Notes under the pieces: model-generated
Database searches by the model: none
Seen by the model: only the letters and a program-made list of their open reading frames with translations
Told to the model about the DNA's origin: nothing
Shown: in pieces, positions 36,184 to 45,817 of the stretch
How the letters are laid out: each line of letters opens with the position of its first letter
Position numbering within the stretch: position 1 is the stretch's first letter
Origin: Linnemannia schmuckeri
Taxonomy: Eukaryota > Mortierellomycota > Mortierellomycetes > Mortierellales > Mortierellaceae
NCBI GenBank assembly: GCA_029449235.1
Contig: JANATG010000021.1
Coordinates: 537,501-601,500, forward strand
DNA length: 64,000 nt
Direction: 5' to 3'
Position numbers and translations under genes: made by a program

Positions 36184-36878
36184 CAGTCCACTTTTTGTGC
36201 TACGCCCGTGGCAACATGTATCCCACATGCAAAGTAGTCTCTCTTTTCTGACTCGGGACAGCCTTGCAGATGGAGGCAGATAGGAAGAAGGGAAAATAAA
36301 ACGAGCAAAATTCGAGTGGAGAACTACAGCGTGAGGGCAGATGCGTGTGTGTAAGTGTAAGTGTGTGAGTGAGTGAGTGAGTGTGTGTGTGTGTGAGTGA
36401 GTGTGTGTGTGTGTAAGTGTAAGTGTAAGTGTAAGTGTGAGTGCGAGTGTGAGTGTGTATGTGCTTTGTTGTGGCTCTGACAGTCTGTATGTATGTTGGA
36501 TATGTTGGAAGACTGTGTCTCTATGTGCATGTCTGTCTTTGTGTGTATACGCGCGCTATGTTGTTGTATGTATATTAGAAGTGCGTGTCTCTATATGCAC
36601 GTTGGTGTATCTCTGCACTGTGTGTGTTGGAGGCGTGAATGTGTGCCCTGCAAGCCTGGCATGGTCGACAAAATGTGGTCTGGTGCCTATGTCGACGGAA
36701 CTGAAATTCCGTCGCAACGCATTTTTTTTTCCGTCGCAACGCATTTTTTTTTTTTTTTTCGCAACGTATTCTCGTTTCCGTTTGTGCGGGTTTGCGATTC
36801 CGTTTACGCGGGTTTTGAAAACCGCTTCAACGTAAATTGAAAATGAGAGAGCACTAAAATGTTCCGTTGTGACCCCTG
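36184..36878 (-). repeat. Right terminal inverted repeat of hAT element
   Basis: 695 bases, reverse complement of the left repeat. No insertion or deletion relative to it is needed. Confidence 0.93.
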
Positions 36879-36902
36879 AATACAGTACATCTAACAATCT
36901 AA

Positions 36903-37238
36903 TTAAATAATTTGGCACGACCTGAACGAGACTCCATCAACGCGCATGATGCAACCGCAAAATTTTCCCGTGGTAGATAGTATGATTCTGTCACGACCTG
37001 ACCCCTGCAGGGGAAACTCTGTGAAAGGACCTTTGGGGCATATTTGAGCGGAGATAACCCCTTCCTGATTCTGGAAAGGCTTTGGGTAGCCATTGACTGG
37101 CTTCGAAGCCGCTTTGATCGAATCACTTCTTGATTTCGAGACCTGTGCAGCGGTATACTTGGTGGATGCACAGGTGCACGCAAACTGACCTGCGACCAAG
37201 ACAGGACATATGACGGCAAGCAACAGAATTAACTTCAT
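36903..37238 (-). CDS. Secreted RNase T1-like protein lacking catalytic His
   Basis: 111 residues with a signal peptide of about 17 residues (MKLILLLAVICPVLVAG). The mature part resembles fungal guanyl-specific ribonucleases (T1/F1 family) of similar size: CASTKYTAAQV near the start, GYPKPFQNQEG in the middle, then FTEFPL, GRDRIIL and a C-terminal FCGCIMR. The family's general base (Glu in FTEFPL) and Arg (GRDR) are kept. The His of YPH is Lys here (YPK), and the His of the C-terminal THTG segment is replaced (IMRV). A nuclease without these would be inactive, so the protein may bind RNA or mimic RNases, as do RNase-like fungal effectors. Five Cys are present in the mature part. It starts just outside the hAT element. 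The frame at 36899-37219 on the same strand is a shadow. Confidence 0.6.
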   Translation of the reverse strand: MKLILLLAVICPVLVAGQFACTCASTKYTAAQVSKSRSDSIKAASKPVNGYPKPFQNQEGVISAQICPKGPFTEFPLQGSGRDRIILSTTGKFCGCIMRVDGVSFRSCQII

Positions 37239-38122
37239 CCTGCAGACAAGATTTATACAAGAGTGGATAAAATTTGGATGAGATTGGGACTTGGGACATT
37301 CAATAAGTCAATCATTATGTGGAGACAGTTGCTTACTTTGTTCGTGAATGGATAGTGCAAAGAAACAGACGAAATATCTTGAATAGAGAACAGAAACGAA
37401 AGAGTTGAGAGGAGAGACTATTGTGACGAGAAAAAATGAGGGTGTGGAACTGAGATAAAGGCTGCCAGCGAGATGGGCCAACGTGTAGAGAAAAAAAAGA
37501 GTGCTGCCTACCTTGTTGTGAATGGAGAGAGTTGGAGATAAATGATTTGAGGTAAAATAAGCAGAAGAGGGGGATGGAGTCTTTATATATTGGAGGAACA
37601 GCCATGAGAGCAGAAACACACACTGTTGCTGTTATCAATAATTTACAAAGGGTACAATCGACTTCTACTACAGACTTGCAGGGGAAAATGAGGCTGCAAT
37701 CCAATGCTCGGCACTAACTAAGTAAAAGAAGGGAAGGATGGAAGGAGAGGCAAAGGAGAAAGAGAGATGGCTAGAGAAGGAGGCCATTCGTCTTTCCTTT
37801 GTTCCACACCCTCGTCTTGTTGCACATGGGAAAGGAAAAACAAGGGAAAACAAGAGATGGGGAAAACAAGGGATGGGGAAACAAGGGATGGGGAAAACAA
37901 GGGGATGGGATAAACAAAAGATAGGAAAATCAAAGGATAACAAAACATCAAAGGACACCATCAAGGGACAACATCAAGGCATAAAAATCAAGGGACAACA
38001 TCAAAGGGCAATGTCAAAAATAGCACATTTGAGGCATGAGGAATGGGAAAAATCAAGGGATGATGGTAAGACAAAGGGGTCTCGGAATATCACGTGATCG
38101 TTGAGCCATTGCTTGGTTGGAA
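37239..38122. other. Low-complexity intergenic with minisatellites
   Basis: Includes a ~17-base repeat of GGGATGGGGAAAACAAG at about 37845-37925 and the ACATCAAGGGACAAC repeat at about 37955-38010, both seen again near 41650-41780. Pyrimidine-rich shadow frames have no family. Confidence 0.55.
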
Positions 38123-38137
38123 TAGTTCGGCACGACA

Positions 38138-38527
38138 TCTGTGGGAGGAGCGGCGAAGCTTCCCTCTGTGGTGTCCTAGAGTGCTCCCGGGTTCAATCCC
38201 CTTTGGGTGCGAAACCGGGGCTATAGCGAAGACACTGGGCCTCGAGGTGTTTGACAGTTTCCCCCAGCGGACCGACCGAAAATGAAACTCCCCCCGTAGT
38301 GGGGCCGCGTGTTCTTGCGGAAAAACAGCGGGGTAGAAGGCTCACCCGGCGAACCGAGTCACGAGACGGTATAATCTCTTTGTACTAACCCCTTATTATT
38401 GTCTTCTTAAAGCAAGGCGATTCGAATAATAGTATGAGCCAAAGATTGGAGGAGGCTTGTAGAGTAGTCAAGCACTTGTTTATGCGACGCACACCACGAC
38501 CAAATAAACACTTTAAAAACAAAAAAA
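38138..38527 (+). mobile_element. Probable SINE (~390 bp), target of a LINE insertion
   Basis: Flanked by TAGTTCGGCACGACA (38123-38137) and TAGTTCGACACGACA (after the A-run), a target-site duplication with one mismatch. Near its start it carries GGTTCAATCCC (38190-38200), an RNA polymerase III B-box. It ends ACGCACACCACGACCAAATA then an A-run. The end resembles that of the adjacent LINE (ACGCACTCCCACGACGCAATA), as in SINEs that use a LINE's machinery. No A-box at standard spacing was found, so the head may not be a plain tRNA. No coding sequence. Confidence 0.55.
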
Positions 38528-40221
38528 TAGTTCGACACGACATCAACTTGAAGAAGACGGTGGCCTTTCCGCTGTTTGGGAACATCGGGACTCTCTCGCA
38601 GGCTCTTCAGCGGGATCACGTCCACATCCATTCCAGGCGAGTGGAAGATGCCCTGGTTTATTTGGGATACTCCATTGCACTCACACGGACACAGCGAGAC
38701 GCCTTCTTTAACAACATACACAAAAAAATCAATCATCATATCAACCTACAACACGGTCGCCAGCTCTCGATCCTGGGACGCAGCGTCATCGCCAACTCCC
38801 TTTTACTTTCCCGTCTCTGGCATGTCATCGCCGTCCACCCGCCAACGCGTCAATGGACGAAGAAAGTTCAAGGCTCGATCCGCAAATTCACCGTTCCTTT
38901 CTTTCCCTCTCCATCCTGGAACCATCTCTGCCTCCGGCGGTCTCAGGGAGGGCTTGGTCTAGTCGACATTGGCTTCCAGACTGTCGCATTCCAGCTGCGA
39001 GCGGTTCAGAGAATTTGCTCCGACACCACCTCCTTCATGGTATCCTTCTTCAAAGATCTTCTACGATCAGCAACCGAATCCGAGTTTCCGTTGGCCCCTT
39101 TCGTGAGCCCCACTTTCTTTCTCACGTCAAGGAAGAAATATTTTCGCCCACACACGATCCTCAAGGGGTTGGTGCAGGCGGTCGAACGTATCTCTCGTTT
39201 GTCCTGGGATCAGGAAACGGCGGACTCACTGAAGGTCGGAACCATGATGGCAACACTCCTTCCACAATGGCTCAAGCCCGATGGTGTTCCCGAGCCTCAT
39301 CCTCCCAACTGGCGTATGGATCGTGTCTTCAGACCTGTATGGACAGACGAGACCAAGACAGAAGGTAGACTGGAGTTCATTCCATCGGACGAGCGCTCCA
39401 TCGGCCATCGCACCCATTCAAGGTTGGAGGAGAACACCAGAGGAGGTCATTTCAAGGTTCACCCAGCCCTGAGACGCGCCTTGGATAACGATGGACCTTT
39501 CGATCTGGTAGACGACCTAGCGGAACGCCTAAACGGGATCGTTATCAACAAGTCTGAGAATGGTTCCTTCGAACTAGCCAGTACCCGCTCGTTTCGTCAG
39601 GCGTTGTTCTCCAAGACCTACCGCCCTCCAACCCCAGCACCACATCATCCACCCATGGTGGCGCCACATCCACCATTCACTGCTGCTTTCTGGACGTCCT
39701 TCTGGGAAAACAAGATCCCGCACAATGCGCGCAATGTCTGGTGGCGGCTTCTAATCAACAAACTTCCCTCTGCACTCCATCTCCACTCCATTATTCCTGA
39801 TATGACCGGACCCTTCTGCCGTATCTGTGGAGCGGAGCCGGAGACAAGTCAACACCTCCTTTTCAGCTGCACCAAGAAGCTGGAAGTATGGCAAGGCGCG
39901 CTTTCGAAGTATGTGGAGGAGCGAGCCTGGACTGCGGATTACATCTGCTCCCTTTTCTATCCTGACCCGGACCCTGTCGAGCCCCTTCACGGCATTCCTA
40001 TCTTCATCTTGATCGGTACCATCCTTGCCTCCATCTGGAGATACCATCACGCCTTTGTCCGCGAGGACCAAGCCTTTGAACCTCGCATGGTCCTGGCCGC
40101 GGTGGATTTGGCTATCAACCAAGTTCGTGCTCAGCTGGCCGAGAAGAAGCGCCAGAGTGAAGAGCGTGAACCCCCACCCGCAGTCGAGCTCCCTCTTGTC
40201 GACAACAACTTTCCAACATAA
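38434..40221 (+). pseudogene. LINE ORF2 C-terminal part (595-codon frame)
   Basis: The open frame starts at ATG 38434 inside the SINE, so its first ~36 residues are chimeric. LINE-derived sequence begins at about 38543. VEDALVYLGYSIALT and LGRSVIANSLLLSRLWHV match the segment downstream of reverse-transcriptase catalytic motifs, followed by LRRSQGGLGLVDIGFQ. The C-terminal zinc finger FCRICGAEPETSQHLLFSC is present. The reverse transcriptase active-site box and the endonuclease are missing. It is not an active element. Confidence 0.8.
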
Positions 40222-40441
40222 CTGTATTCTATTTTATTTTCTTACTCTCTGTATTTATTTTGTCTGGTCTCCCTGTTTTATCTGTTAATTATTTTTTCCC
40301 AGTTTAGATGTAACCTTTGTACTTTTTTCGAAAGTATTTATTTTTATATCCTTTGAATGGCGGTGACTCCTGTAGGTGAGGAGTATTAGTTTACTGCACG
40401 CACTCCCACGACGCAATAAATTTCTTATAAACAAAAAAAAA
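38543..40441 (+). mobile_element. 5'-truncated LINE inserted next to the SINE tail
   Basis: Target duplication TAGTTCGACACGACA occurs at 38528-38542 and again at 40442-40456. The 3' end carries AATAAATTTC and an A-run. About 1.9 kb remain, holding the region after the reverse-transcriptase core and a C-terminal zinc finger. It is the longer copy of the LINE seen at 100-1699. Confidence 0.88.
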
Positions 40442-40510
40442 TAGTTCGACACGACACCTACCAACCTTCTTCAGTTGCGGAAACAAGCTAATTAAAGGAC
40501 GTTCTTGTGA

Positions 40511-40553
40511 AGGGATACCTGGCTTGTGGCAGCCAAGCGTTCATAGCGACGTT

Positions 40554-40589
<36 letters not shown>

Positions 40590-40648
40590 ACTGAAGCAGA
40601 ATTCAGTAAGCGTTGGATTGTTCACCCACTAATAGGGAACAAGACCTG

Positions 40649-40689
<41 letters not shown>

Positions 40690-41100
40690 ATGAAATGTTG
40701 TTGCAATAGTAATTGAACTTAGTACGAGAGGAACCGTTCATTCGGATAACTGGTATTTGGGCCTGCCTGAGCAGGCAATGGCCCGAAGCTATCATCCGTT
40801 GGGTTATGGCTGAACGCCTCTAAGTCAGAACCCGTGCTAGAACGCGACGATTACCGCCTTTTCCGATTTTTAGTTGAATACGAATAGAGACTCCCGTCGG
40901 GTAGACTCCGGAATCATACCACGTGGGGTTATCTTGCAGAGCGGAAAGGCTTTGTGAGGTTCCTGCTAATGTTAATTTCAAATATTGGAAGAGATAAATC
41001 CATTGCAGACGACTTTAATTGAACGGGGTATTGTAAGCAGTAGAGTAGCCTTGTTGCTACGATCTGCTGAGATTAAGCCCATTGTTTTATAGATTTGTTC
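40511..41100 (+). rRNA. 28S rRNA 3'-end fragment (copy G)
   Basis: Same content as copy A, lying in the duplicated block. It starts at AGGGATACCTGGCTTG and ends at ATAGATTTGT. It is a fragment, without upstream rRNA. Confidence 0.93.
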
Positions 41101-41469
41101 GAAAGAACAACATCTCCCCTCTTTCTTTTTTCTTTTTTTTTCTTTCGGGCGTTTAAGTTAAGGGCAGTTCAACATATTCCGTGGTGGCCGGGTTGTGCGT
41201 GGCTGAGTTGATTTCCGGTCGGTTGAGCCCCTACCCTATGCGCGCACCAATGTTGAATTGGCCGACACCTCTCCTTGCCCATAGCGCTTTTGTCTTCTAC
41301 TGTCTTCTCTACATAGGGAGCATACTAGTATGCAGTATTTGCGAATAAGTTTCCTTCTTTTTCGCGGTAAATACTACATTCTTACCTTACACGCAGTTAA
41401 TGCTACATTCTTTTCTTATACAAAAAATGGCAGCCCTTTGCCAGCTGATATCGATACTGCAAGTGGCTA
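41101..41469 (+). other. Probable rDNA spacer sequence after copy G
   Basis: Identical in position to 2359-2727 of the duplicate. Includes TTAAGGGCAGTTCAAC. Non-coding. Confidence 0.5.
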
Positions 41470-41582
41470 CAACTGGCTTGTGGCAGCAAAGCGTTCATAG
41501 CGACGTTGCTTTTTGATCCTTCGATGTCGACTCTTCCTATCATACTGAAGCAAAATTCAGTAAGCTCTAGATTGTGCACCCA
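41470..41582 (+). repeat. Short 28S-derived fragment (partner of copy B)
   Basis: Starts ACAACTGGCTTGTGGCAG and continues in 28S sequence longer than copy B (TCCTATCATACTGAAGCA, with several changes) to about 41582, then gives way to a GATCAAGGG-type minisatellite. Confidence 0.8.
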
Positions 41583-42431
41583 TTTGGGTTAAAGATCAAG
41601 GGGGTGAAAAGCGCAAGGGGTCGAAAAAAACTTGAGACTGCAAACACCAAGGGATTGAAGAGATCAAGGGATCGAAAAGACCAAGGGGTGAGGAAAAAGA
41701 TCAAGGGATGCTGGGAAAGATCGAGGGATGAAAACATCTAGGGACAGCTTCAAGGGACAACATCAAGGGGCAATGTCAAAAATAGCACAATTGAGGAATG
41801 AAGAATGAGAAAAATCAGGGGATGATAAATGTTGAAATATCAGGTGATAGTAGAGCCACCGCTCAGTTGAAGCGTCATCTACCAACGTTCTTCAGTCGCT
41901 ACTAATCGAATGGGTGCGTTACACATATTATCCCTTCGACAGTGCAAAACAGAACAACAGACTCCTTCTTCCCATTGATTTACCAAGAACAAACCATACC
42001 TATACTTTTCGGTACTTTTCTCTGGCGTGTCACAGACGGTTTAAGCTGGATGTTAGCTGAGTGCTATGTACGGGCTCTTCTCCACTTAACAGCCCTTAAG
42101 TTGACATACATGGGGTTTGGGACAGATAATCACAGGAGGAATGAGCGGCAGGCAGGAAGGAGAAGAATGATAGGCAGGATTGGTGGCAAATATGTGTGAT
42201 TTATTTTTCTTATAAGAAAGAATAGAAAAGGATGGAAAGGGGAACGGAGATAAAGGACTACTACAGAAGAATGATGGTACTGCAGACTGGGGAATAAGAA
42301 AGGTCTCGTCGGATGAAGGCCAAGTAATACGAGTATAGACAAGGGGTGTAATCAGGTGTGAACATTATCAAGGTAACTGAACGTGCTCAAGTGCCCGAAT
42401 GACAACCTTGGTTTAAATTGTATGTTTAAAA
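41583..42431. other. Intergenic, minisatellite at left
   Basis: 41590-41780 has degenerate repeats around AAGGGATGAAAAGATC and AAGGGACAACATC. 41845-41900 resembles the flank at 38095-38120. The frame at 41942-42199 has no family. Confidence 0.45.
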
Positions 42432-42743
42432 CTAACCATTGGCAGCTGGTATCTCATCTTTAGGCCATGAGCAGCTCCATGAACCCTTTGGACAGCCTCC
42501 ATGTGACCAGTATGCACCGCCATAATGGTTGCATACGGTTGAGTGTGTGTTTTCACATCCAAAGTCTCCAGACGCCCAGCACTTGCAGCAATAAATGTCC
42601 CTTTGTTCATTCTGGAATCCAAATGGCTTTGTGGTTTCCTTATACTGGCATGGATCATTCTCACCAGGCTGTCCATAGCAATCAGCAGTTCTCATGACGA
42701 GAAACACTGCTGCCATACAAATGAGCACACCAGATTTAAACAT
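42432..42743 (-). CDS. Small secreted Cys-rich protein
   Basis: From ATG at 42743 the protein has 103 residues, beginning MFKSGVLICMAAVFLVM, a signal peptide. The mature part has about 10 cysteines (DPCQYKE, IYCCKCWASGDFGC, TVCNHYGG, GGCPKGSWSC) and many aromatic residues. I do not recognise a family; size and Cys content fit a secreted effector-like or surface protein. A longer frame runs upstream to 42809 but lacks a signal-peptide start, so 42743 is preferred. It has no intron in this form. Confidence 0.6.
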   Translation of the reverse strand: MFKSGVLICMAAVFLVMRTADCYGQPGENDPCQYKETTKPFGFQNEQRDIYCCKCWASGDFGCENTHSTVCNHYGGAYWSHGGCPKGSWSCSWPKDEIPAANG

Positions 42744-43566
42744 AGCTGTATCCCCTACATTATTTGGTTTCAAGACCAGTGATGGAAAAACATTCAGAAA
42801 AATGCTCATTAAGATCGGAACAATCGACTACCAGAAGGCAAGATTACCTTGTTTGCGGACAGGGGTGGAATGAAAGACCGGCTTGTAGAATGGAAGTAAT
42901 GAACCGAGACTACACAATGGTAGATATGAGCTTGATGAAGATTAGAATGACGCTTTCGACTATAGAGGGCACAAAGCATTAAGCTGATCACGAGTTATAT
43001 ACCTTGCTTCCGTGGCAAGAGAGCTGAGAAATTTGGCGATTGTTTGCTTAGAGCCAAGGGAAGAGTTTTTTGGTATAAAAGACGGCAGGTGAAGAAAATA
43101 GAGCGTTGCTTACCCTCTTTACTTCTGGGAAGTGCTGATCTTTTTATATCGAAAGGAAATGCTGCTCGACTTTAGGAAGTATAGGTAGGACCAAAGCAAG
43201 GAAGAGTACATAGGACAGTGACTAGATTGTGAGGGATCAAGGGCAGGACAACACCAGGAATGTAAAAGGATCAAGGGCAGGACGTAGGAATCAAGTCAGG
43301 AAGATAGGAAAACCAGCGGGTAGGCGAAAAGAGGGAGATAACGCCATGGATGTAGGAGTCAAGCCCAAAGGTGACTGAGGGAGACTAAGGGGACAGGGGA
43401 GGGAGTGAGGAACAGGGGAGAAAGCAATGGAACAGGAACAAGAAAAAGGAAGGAACTGAGAAAATAAAGTAGATGCATGAAAGCCAAGAGTGCATGATAA
43501 TCATGTGATGCTAGAAGAAAAGCGCGACGATTACACTAGATTTCCCCAGACTGCTGAACTAAATAT
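42744..43566. other. Intergenic with TATA-like box and repeat module
   Basis: TATAAAAG at about 43075 and TTTTATATCG near 43140 could be promoter remnants. From about 43465 the repeat module also present at 1-99 begins. No gene recognised. Confidence 0.4.
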
Positions 43567-43640
43567 AAGGATAGTTAGCTTGTGGCAGCCAAGTGTTCAT
43601 ATGCTTTTTGATCCTTGGGCGTTGGCCCTCTCACTAGGAA
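43567..43640 (+). repeat. Short 28S-derived fragment (copy E, degraded)
   Basis: AGGATAGTTAGCTTGTGGCA begins the homology. A deletion of about 8 bases and several changes follow; the sequence then passes into the CACTAGGAATCCGAGG tail. Confidence 0.65.
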
Positions 43641-43879
43641 TCCGAGGTCGCATTGTCGATGCTTTGTTCACTAGCACTAATTTCTGAATCAGTTAAGGGA
43701 TATGTATTCTACCTCAGTGATGCGTGCACTATAAAAAAGTCAAGGAATGGAACAATCCTGAGATAAAAACAAGGACAAGGCATGAAAAGACTAAGGGCAG
43801 GCACACAAAAAGATCAAGGGAGAAAAAAAGACCAAAAGATGAGGAAAATCAAGGAATCAAAAGGGCAGAGGACAATACC

Positions 43880-44340
43880 AATCATAACATCAATTAACGA
43901 CACCACCGACAACACCAAAGGGCAACATCAAGGAACACCGAGGGACAACACCAAGGGACAACACCAAGAGACAACACCAAGAGACAACACCAAGAGACAA
44001 CACCAGAGACAACACACCAGAAGGGACAACATCAAGGGACAACATCAAGGGACAACATCAAGGGACAACATCAAGGGACAACACCAAGAGACAGTACCAT
44101 GGGACAGCATCAAGGGACAACAACCTAATACCACATCAAGGGACAATACCGATGGGCAACACCAATGGAAACCATTAAGGGGCAACATCAAAGGGCAGCA
44201 TCAAGGGACAACCTCTAGGGCCATCAGCCGAGATAACATCCAGGGACAAAATTAAGGGATAACATCAAGAGACAACATCAAGAGACAACATCAGGAGACA
44301 GCATTGAGGGATAGCACTAAGGCATAAAAATAAAGGGACA
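43880..44340 (+). repeat. 14-base minisatellite (CAAGGGACAACATC)
   Basis: Tandem, variable units of CAAGRGACAACAYC with interruptions. The frame 43782-44255 through it encodes Gln/Thr/Asn-rich repeats and is not a gene. Related units occur at 37955-38010 and 41740-41780. Confidence 0.85.
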
Positions 44341-44899
44341 ACTTCAAAAGATAACAAGAGAGGAGAAAAGATCAAGGATGCTGTAAAAAGATCAAGGATG
44401 CTGTAAAAAGATCAAGGGATGAAGGGGCCGTGGAGGCAGAGTTAAGGGGCAGAGTCACGAAACACAGGAGAAGTGGAGTTATTGAGGTAGTGCTCGAGGA
44501 GAACAAGTGTAGAGATAATGGAAAGAAAGATGAACACCCAATACAGAGAGGACATTCGAGAGGGAAACAGATATGATAAATGACAACTTTATGAGAAGAA
44601 AGGAAGGAAAAGAAGTGGGTGGCTGTCTAAGGCTAAGCTAGCTATCTTATAGGGAAACGGGAGCTGAGAAGAGATCATCTATGCTACGAGTCATATCTAT
44701 GGAGGATCGAGAATGGGATAAGAGCGATGGTAGTTACTTGAGAGCGATAGTAACTACCTATGATAGATGGAGGTCGGCGCCGAAGGTGAGCACGACGACC
44801 TACGAGGTCCTAGTGAGAGCATCTGTGGTGGCTTAGGAAGCGCCAAAGGCAGCAAGCCGTAGTCACGTGAATAATCAGAATGTACCAAAAGGCGAAAAT
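44341..44899. other. Intergenic
   Basis: Purine-rich, no gene or RNA recognised. Confidence 0.35.
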
Positions 44900-44989
44900 C
44901 GTCTAACACGGGTTCGGACTTGGAGGCGTTCAGCCATAACCCAACGGATGATAGCTTCGGGTCATTGCTTGCTCAAGCAAGCCCAAATA
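44900..44989 (-). repeat. 28S-derived fragment in opposite orientation (copy H)
   Basis: The minus strand reads GAAGCTATCATCCGTTGGGT followed by TATGGCTGAACGCCTC, with about 10 percent differences. It is from a different section of 28S than the short copies, about 270 bases after their start point. Confidence 0.8.
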
Positions 44990-45292
44990 GAGATGTGTAC
45001 CTTGCAATGGGCAGTATTAAGGATTCCATTTTCCGAAATGAAGATGCAGATGATAGAAGAGATGGTGCAGTTTTGTGAGAGGCAGTTACTGAGATGTATA
45101 GAGAGTAAATGTCGAAATCTGCTAAACCTGCAGTCGTAAATATCAGACGCTATAGGAGCATGTTTATCGTACAGTAGTGGTGGCTACATATAAAGTCAAC
45201 GCTCGTTTAATACAGACTTGTTGATAGCCCGCAACAGTTGACATTCAAGATATCTCTGTCTAGGACTTTGTCGGGTTTCGGCCAATCTTTGA
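44990..45292. other. Intergenic
   Basis: No gene recognised. Confidence 0.35.
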
Positions 45293-45688
45293 CTAGGCGT
45301 CGACGTCATTACAGTTTTTGTCCACAGGCTTGGGGCTCATTTTACAGTTGAGTGTACTTTTGTCAACGTCCCAAGGGTGGACGCAGACACGTTTTTCTGG
45401 GTCAAAGATAGTGGTAGGTGGGCAGCCCCTGTGATAAGGAATCATGTTGGAGCACTGGTAAAAGCATTTACAGTTTTTGGGATCACCGTGCAGCAATTCC
45501 TGTTCGCTCTGTTGTCCCGTTGGATCTTTTTCGGAACAAAGGAAAGGCTTCACCTCCTCCTCACTGAAAACTCCGAGCGGAATCGAGGTCGTTGCATGGG
45601 GCGAATTTGTTGGTTCCTTTGCTGTAGCAACAGCAATTGCAAACACTGTTAAGGACAGGATAACTAAATAAAATGTTGTTCGACCCAT
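45293..45688 (-). CDS. Secreted CBM14-like chitin-binding protein
   Basis: From ATG 45688 the protein has 131 residues: a signal peptide (MGRTTFYLVILSLTVFAIAV, cleavage near ATA), then a domain with CSEKD, CKCFYQCSN, GCPPTTIFDPEKRVCVHPWD and NC. The order C...C.C-F-Y-x-C...G-C-P...F-D-P-x-x-x-x-C...P...C is that of the CBM14 (peritrophin-A) domain, which binds chitin and in fungi is used by secreted proteins that shield or sense chitin. A role at the cell wall or in protecting it is inferred. The open frame extends upstream to 45817, but the signal peptide favours the internal start. It may belong with the RNase-like and Cys-rich genes as a set of secreted proteins. Confidence 0.65.
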   Translation of the reverse strand: MGRTTFYLVILSLTVFAIAVATAKEPTNSPHATTSIPLGVFSEEEVKPFLCSEKDPTGQQSEQELLHGDPKNCKCFYQCSNMIPYHRGCPPTTIFDPEKRVCVHPWDVDKSTLNCKMSPKPVDKNCNDVDA

Positions 45689-45817
45689 TCTACATCGAGA
45701 AAAACGACAGTTAGCACAGTTAGCACCACGGCTCTGTGACAGTTGAGAGTCGAAGCTCGTGATAGTATAGCCATGATGAGAAGTGTGACTTACTTGAAAG
45801 GTGAGATGGAAAAGCAA

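Larger units (their letters stand above)
30599..36878 (+). mobile_element. hAT-type DNA transposon with 695-bp inverted repeats
   Basis: The ends are CAGGGGTCACAACGG and its reverse complement, typical of hAT elements. Inverted repeats run 30599-31293 and 36184-36878, equal in length and apparently identical. They contain GTGTGA/TCACAC-rich simple repeats. Inside are an intact multi-exon hAT transposase gene on the plus strand and a second gene on the minus strand. The 8 bases outside the ends (CACGCCAC and AATACAGT) do not match, so no 8-bp target duplication is visible. For hAT elements, inverted repeats of this length are unusual. Confidence 0.92.
38842..41528. repeat. Segmental duplication, copy 2 (partner 100-2786)
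   Basis: Colinear with 100-2786 at a constant offset of 38742. This copy looks ancestral, since the LINE continues upstream to its own insertion point and target duplication, and the 28S fragment at the right edge runs on. Confidence 0.9.

Noticed and set aside
30599..36878. 8-bp target duplication of the hAT element
   Set aside because: Flanks CACGCCAC and AATACAGT do not match, also when shifted by one or two bases.
38138..38260. Functional tRNA gene at the SINE head
   Set aside because: Only a B-box is visible; no cloverleaf or A-box at the right spacing could be formed.
43880..44340. CRISPR-like array of short repeats
   Set aside because: Units are contiguous and degenerate without unique spacers, and the genome is eukaryotic.
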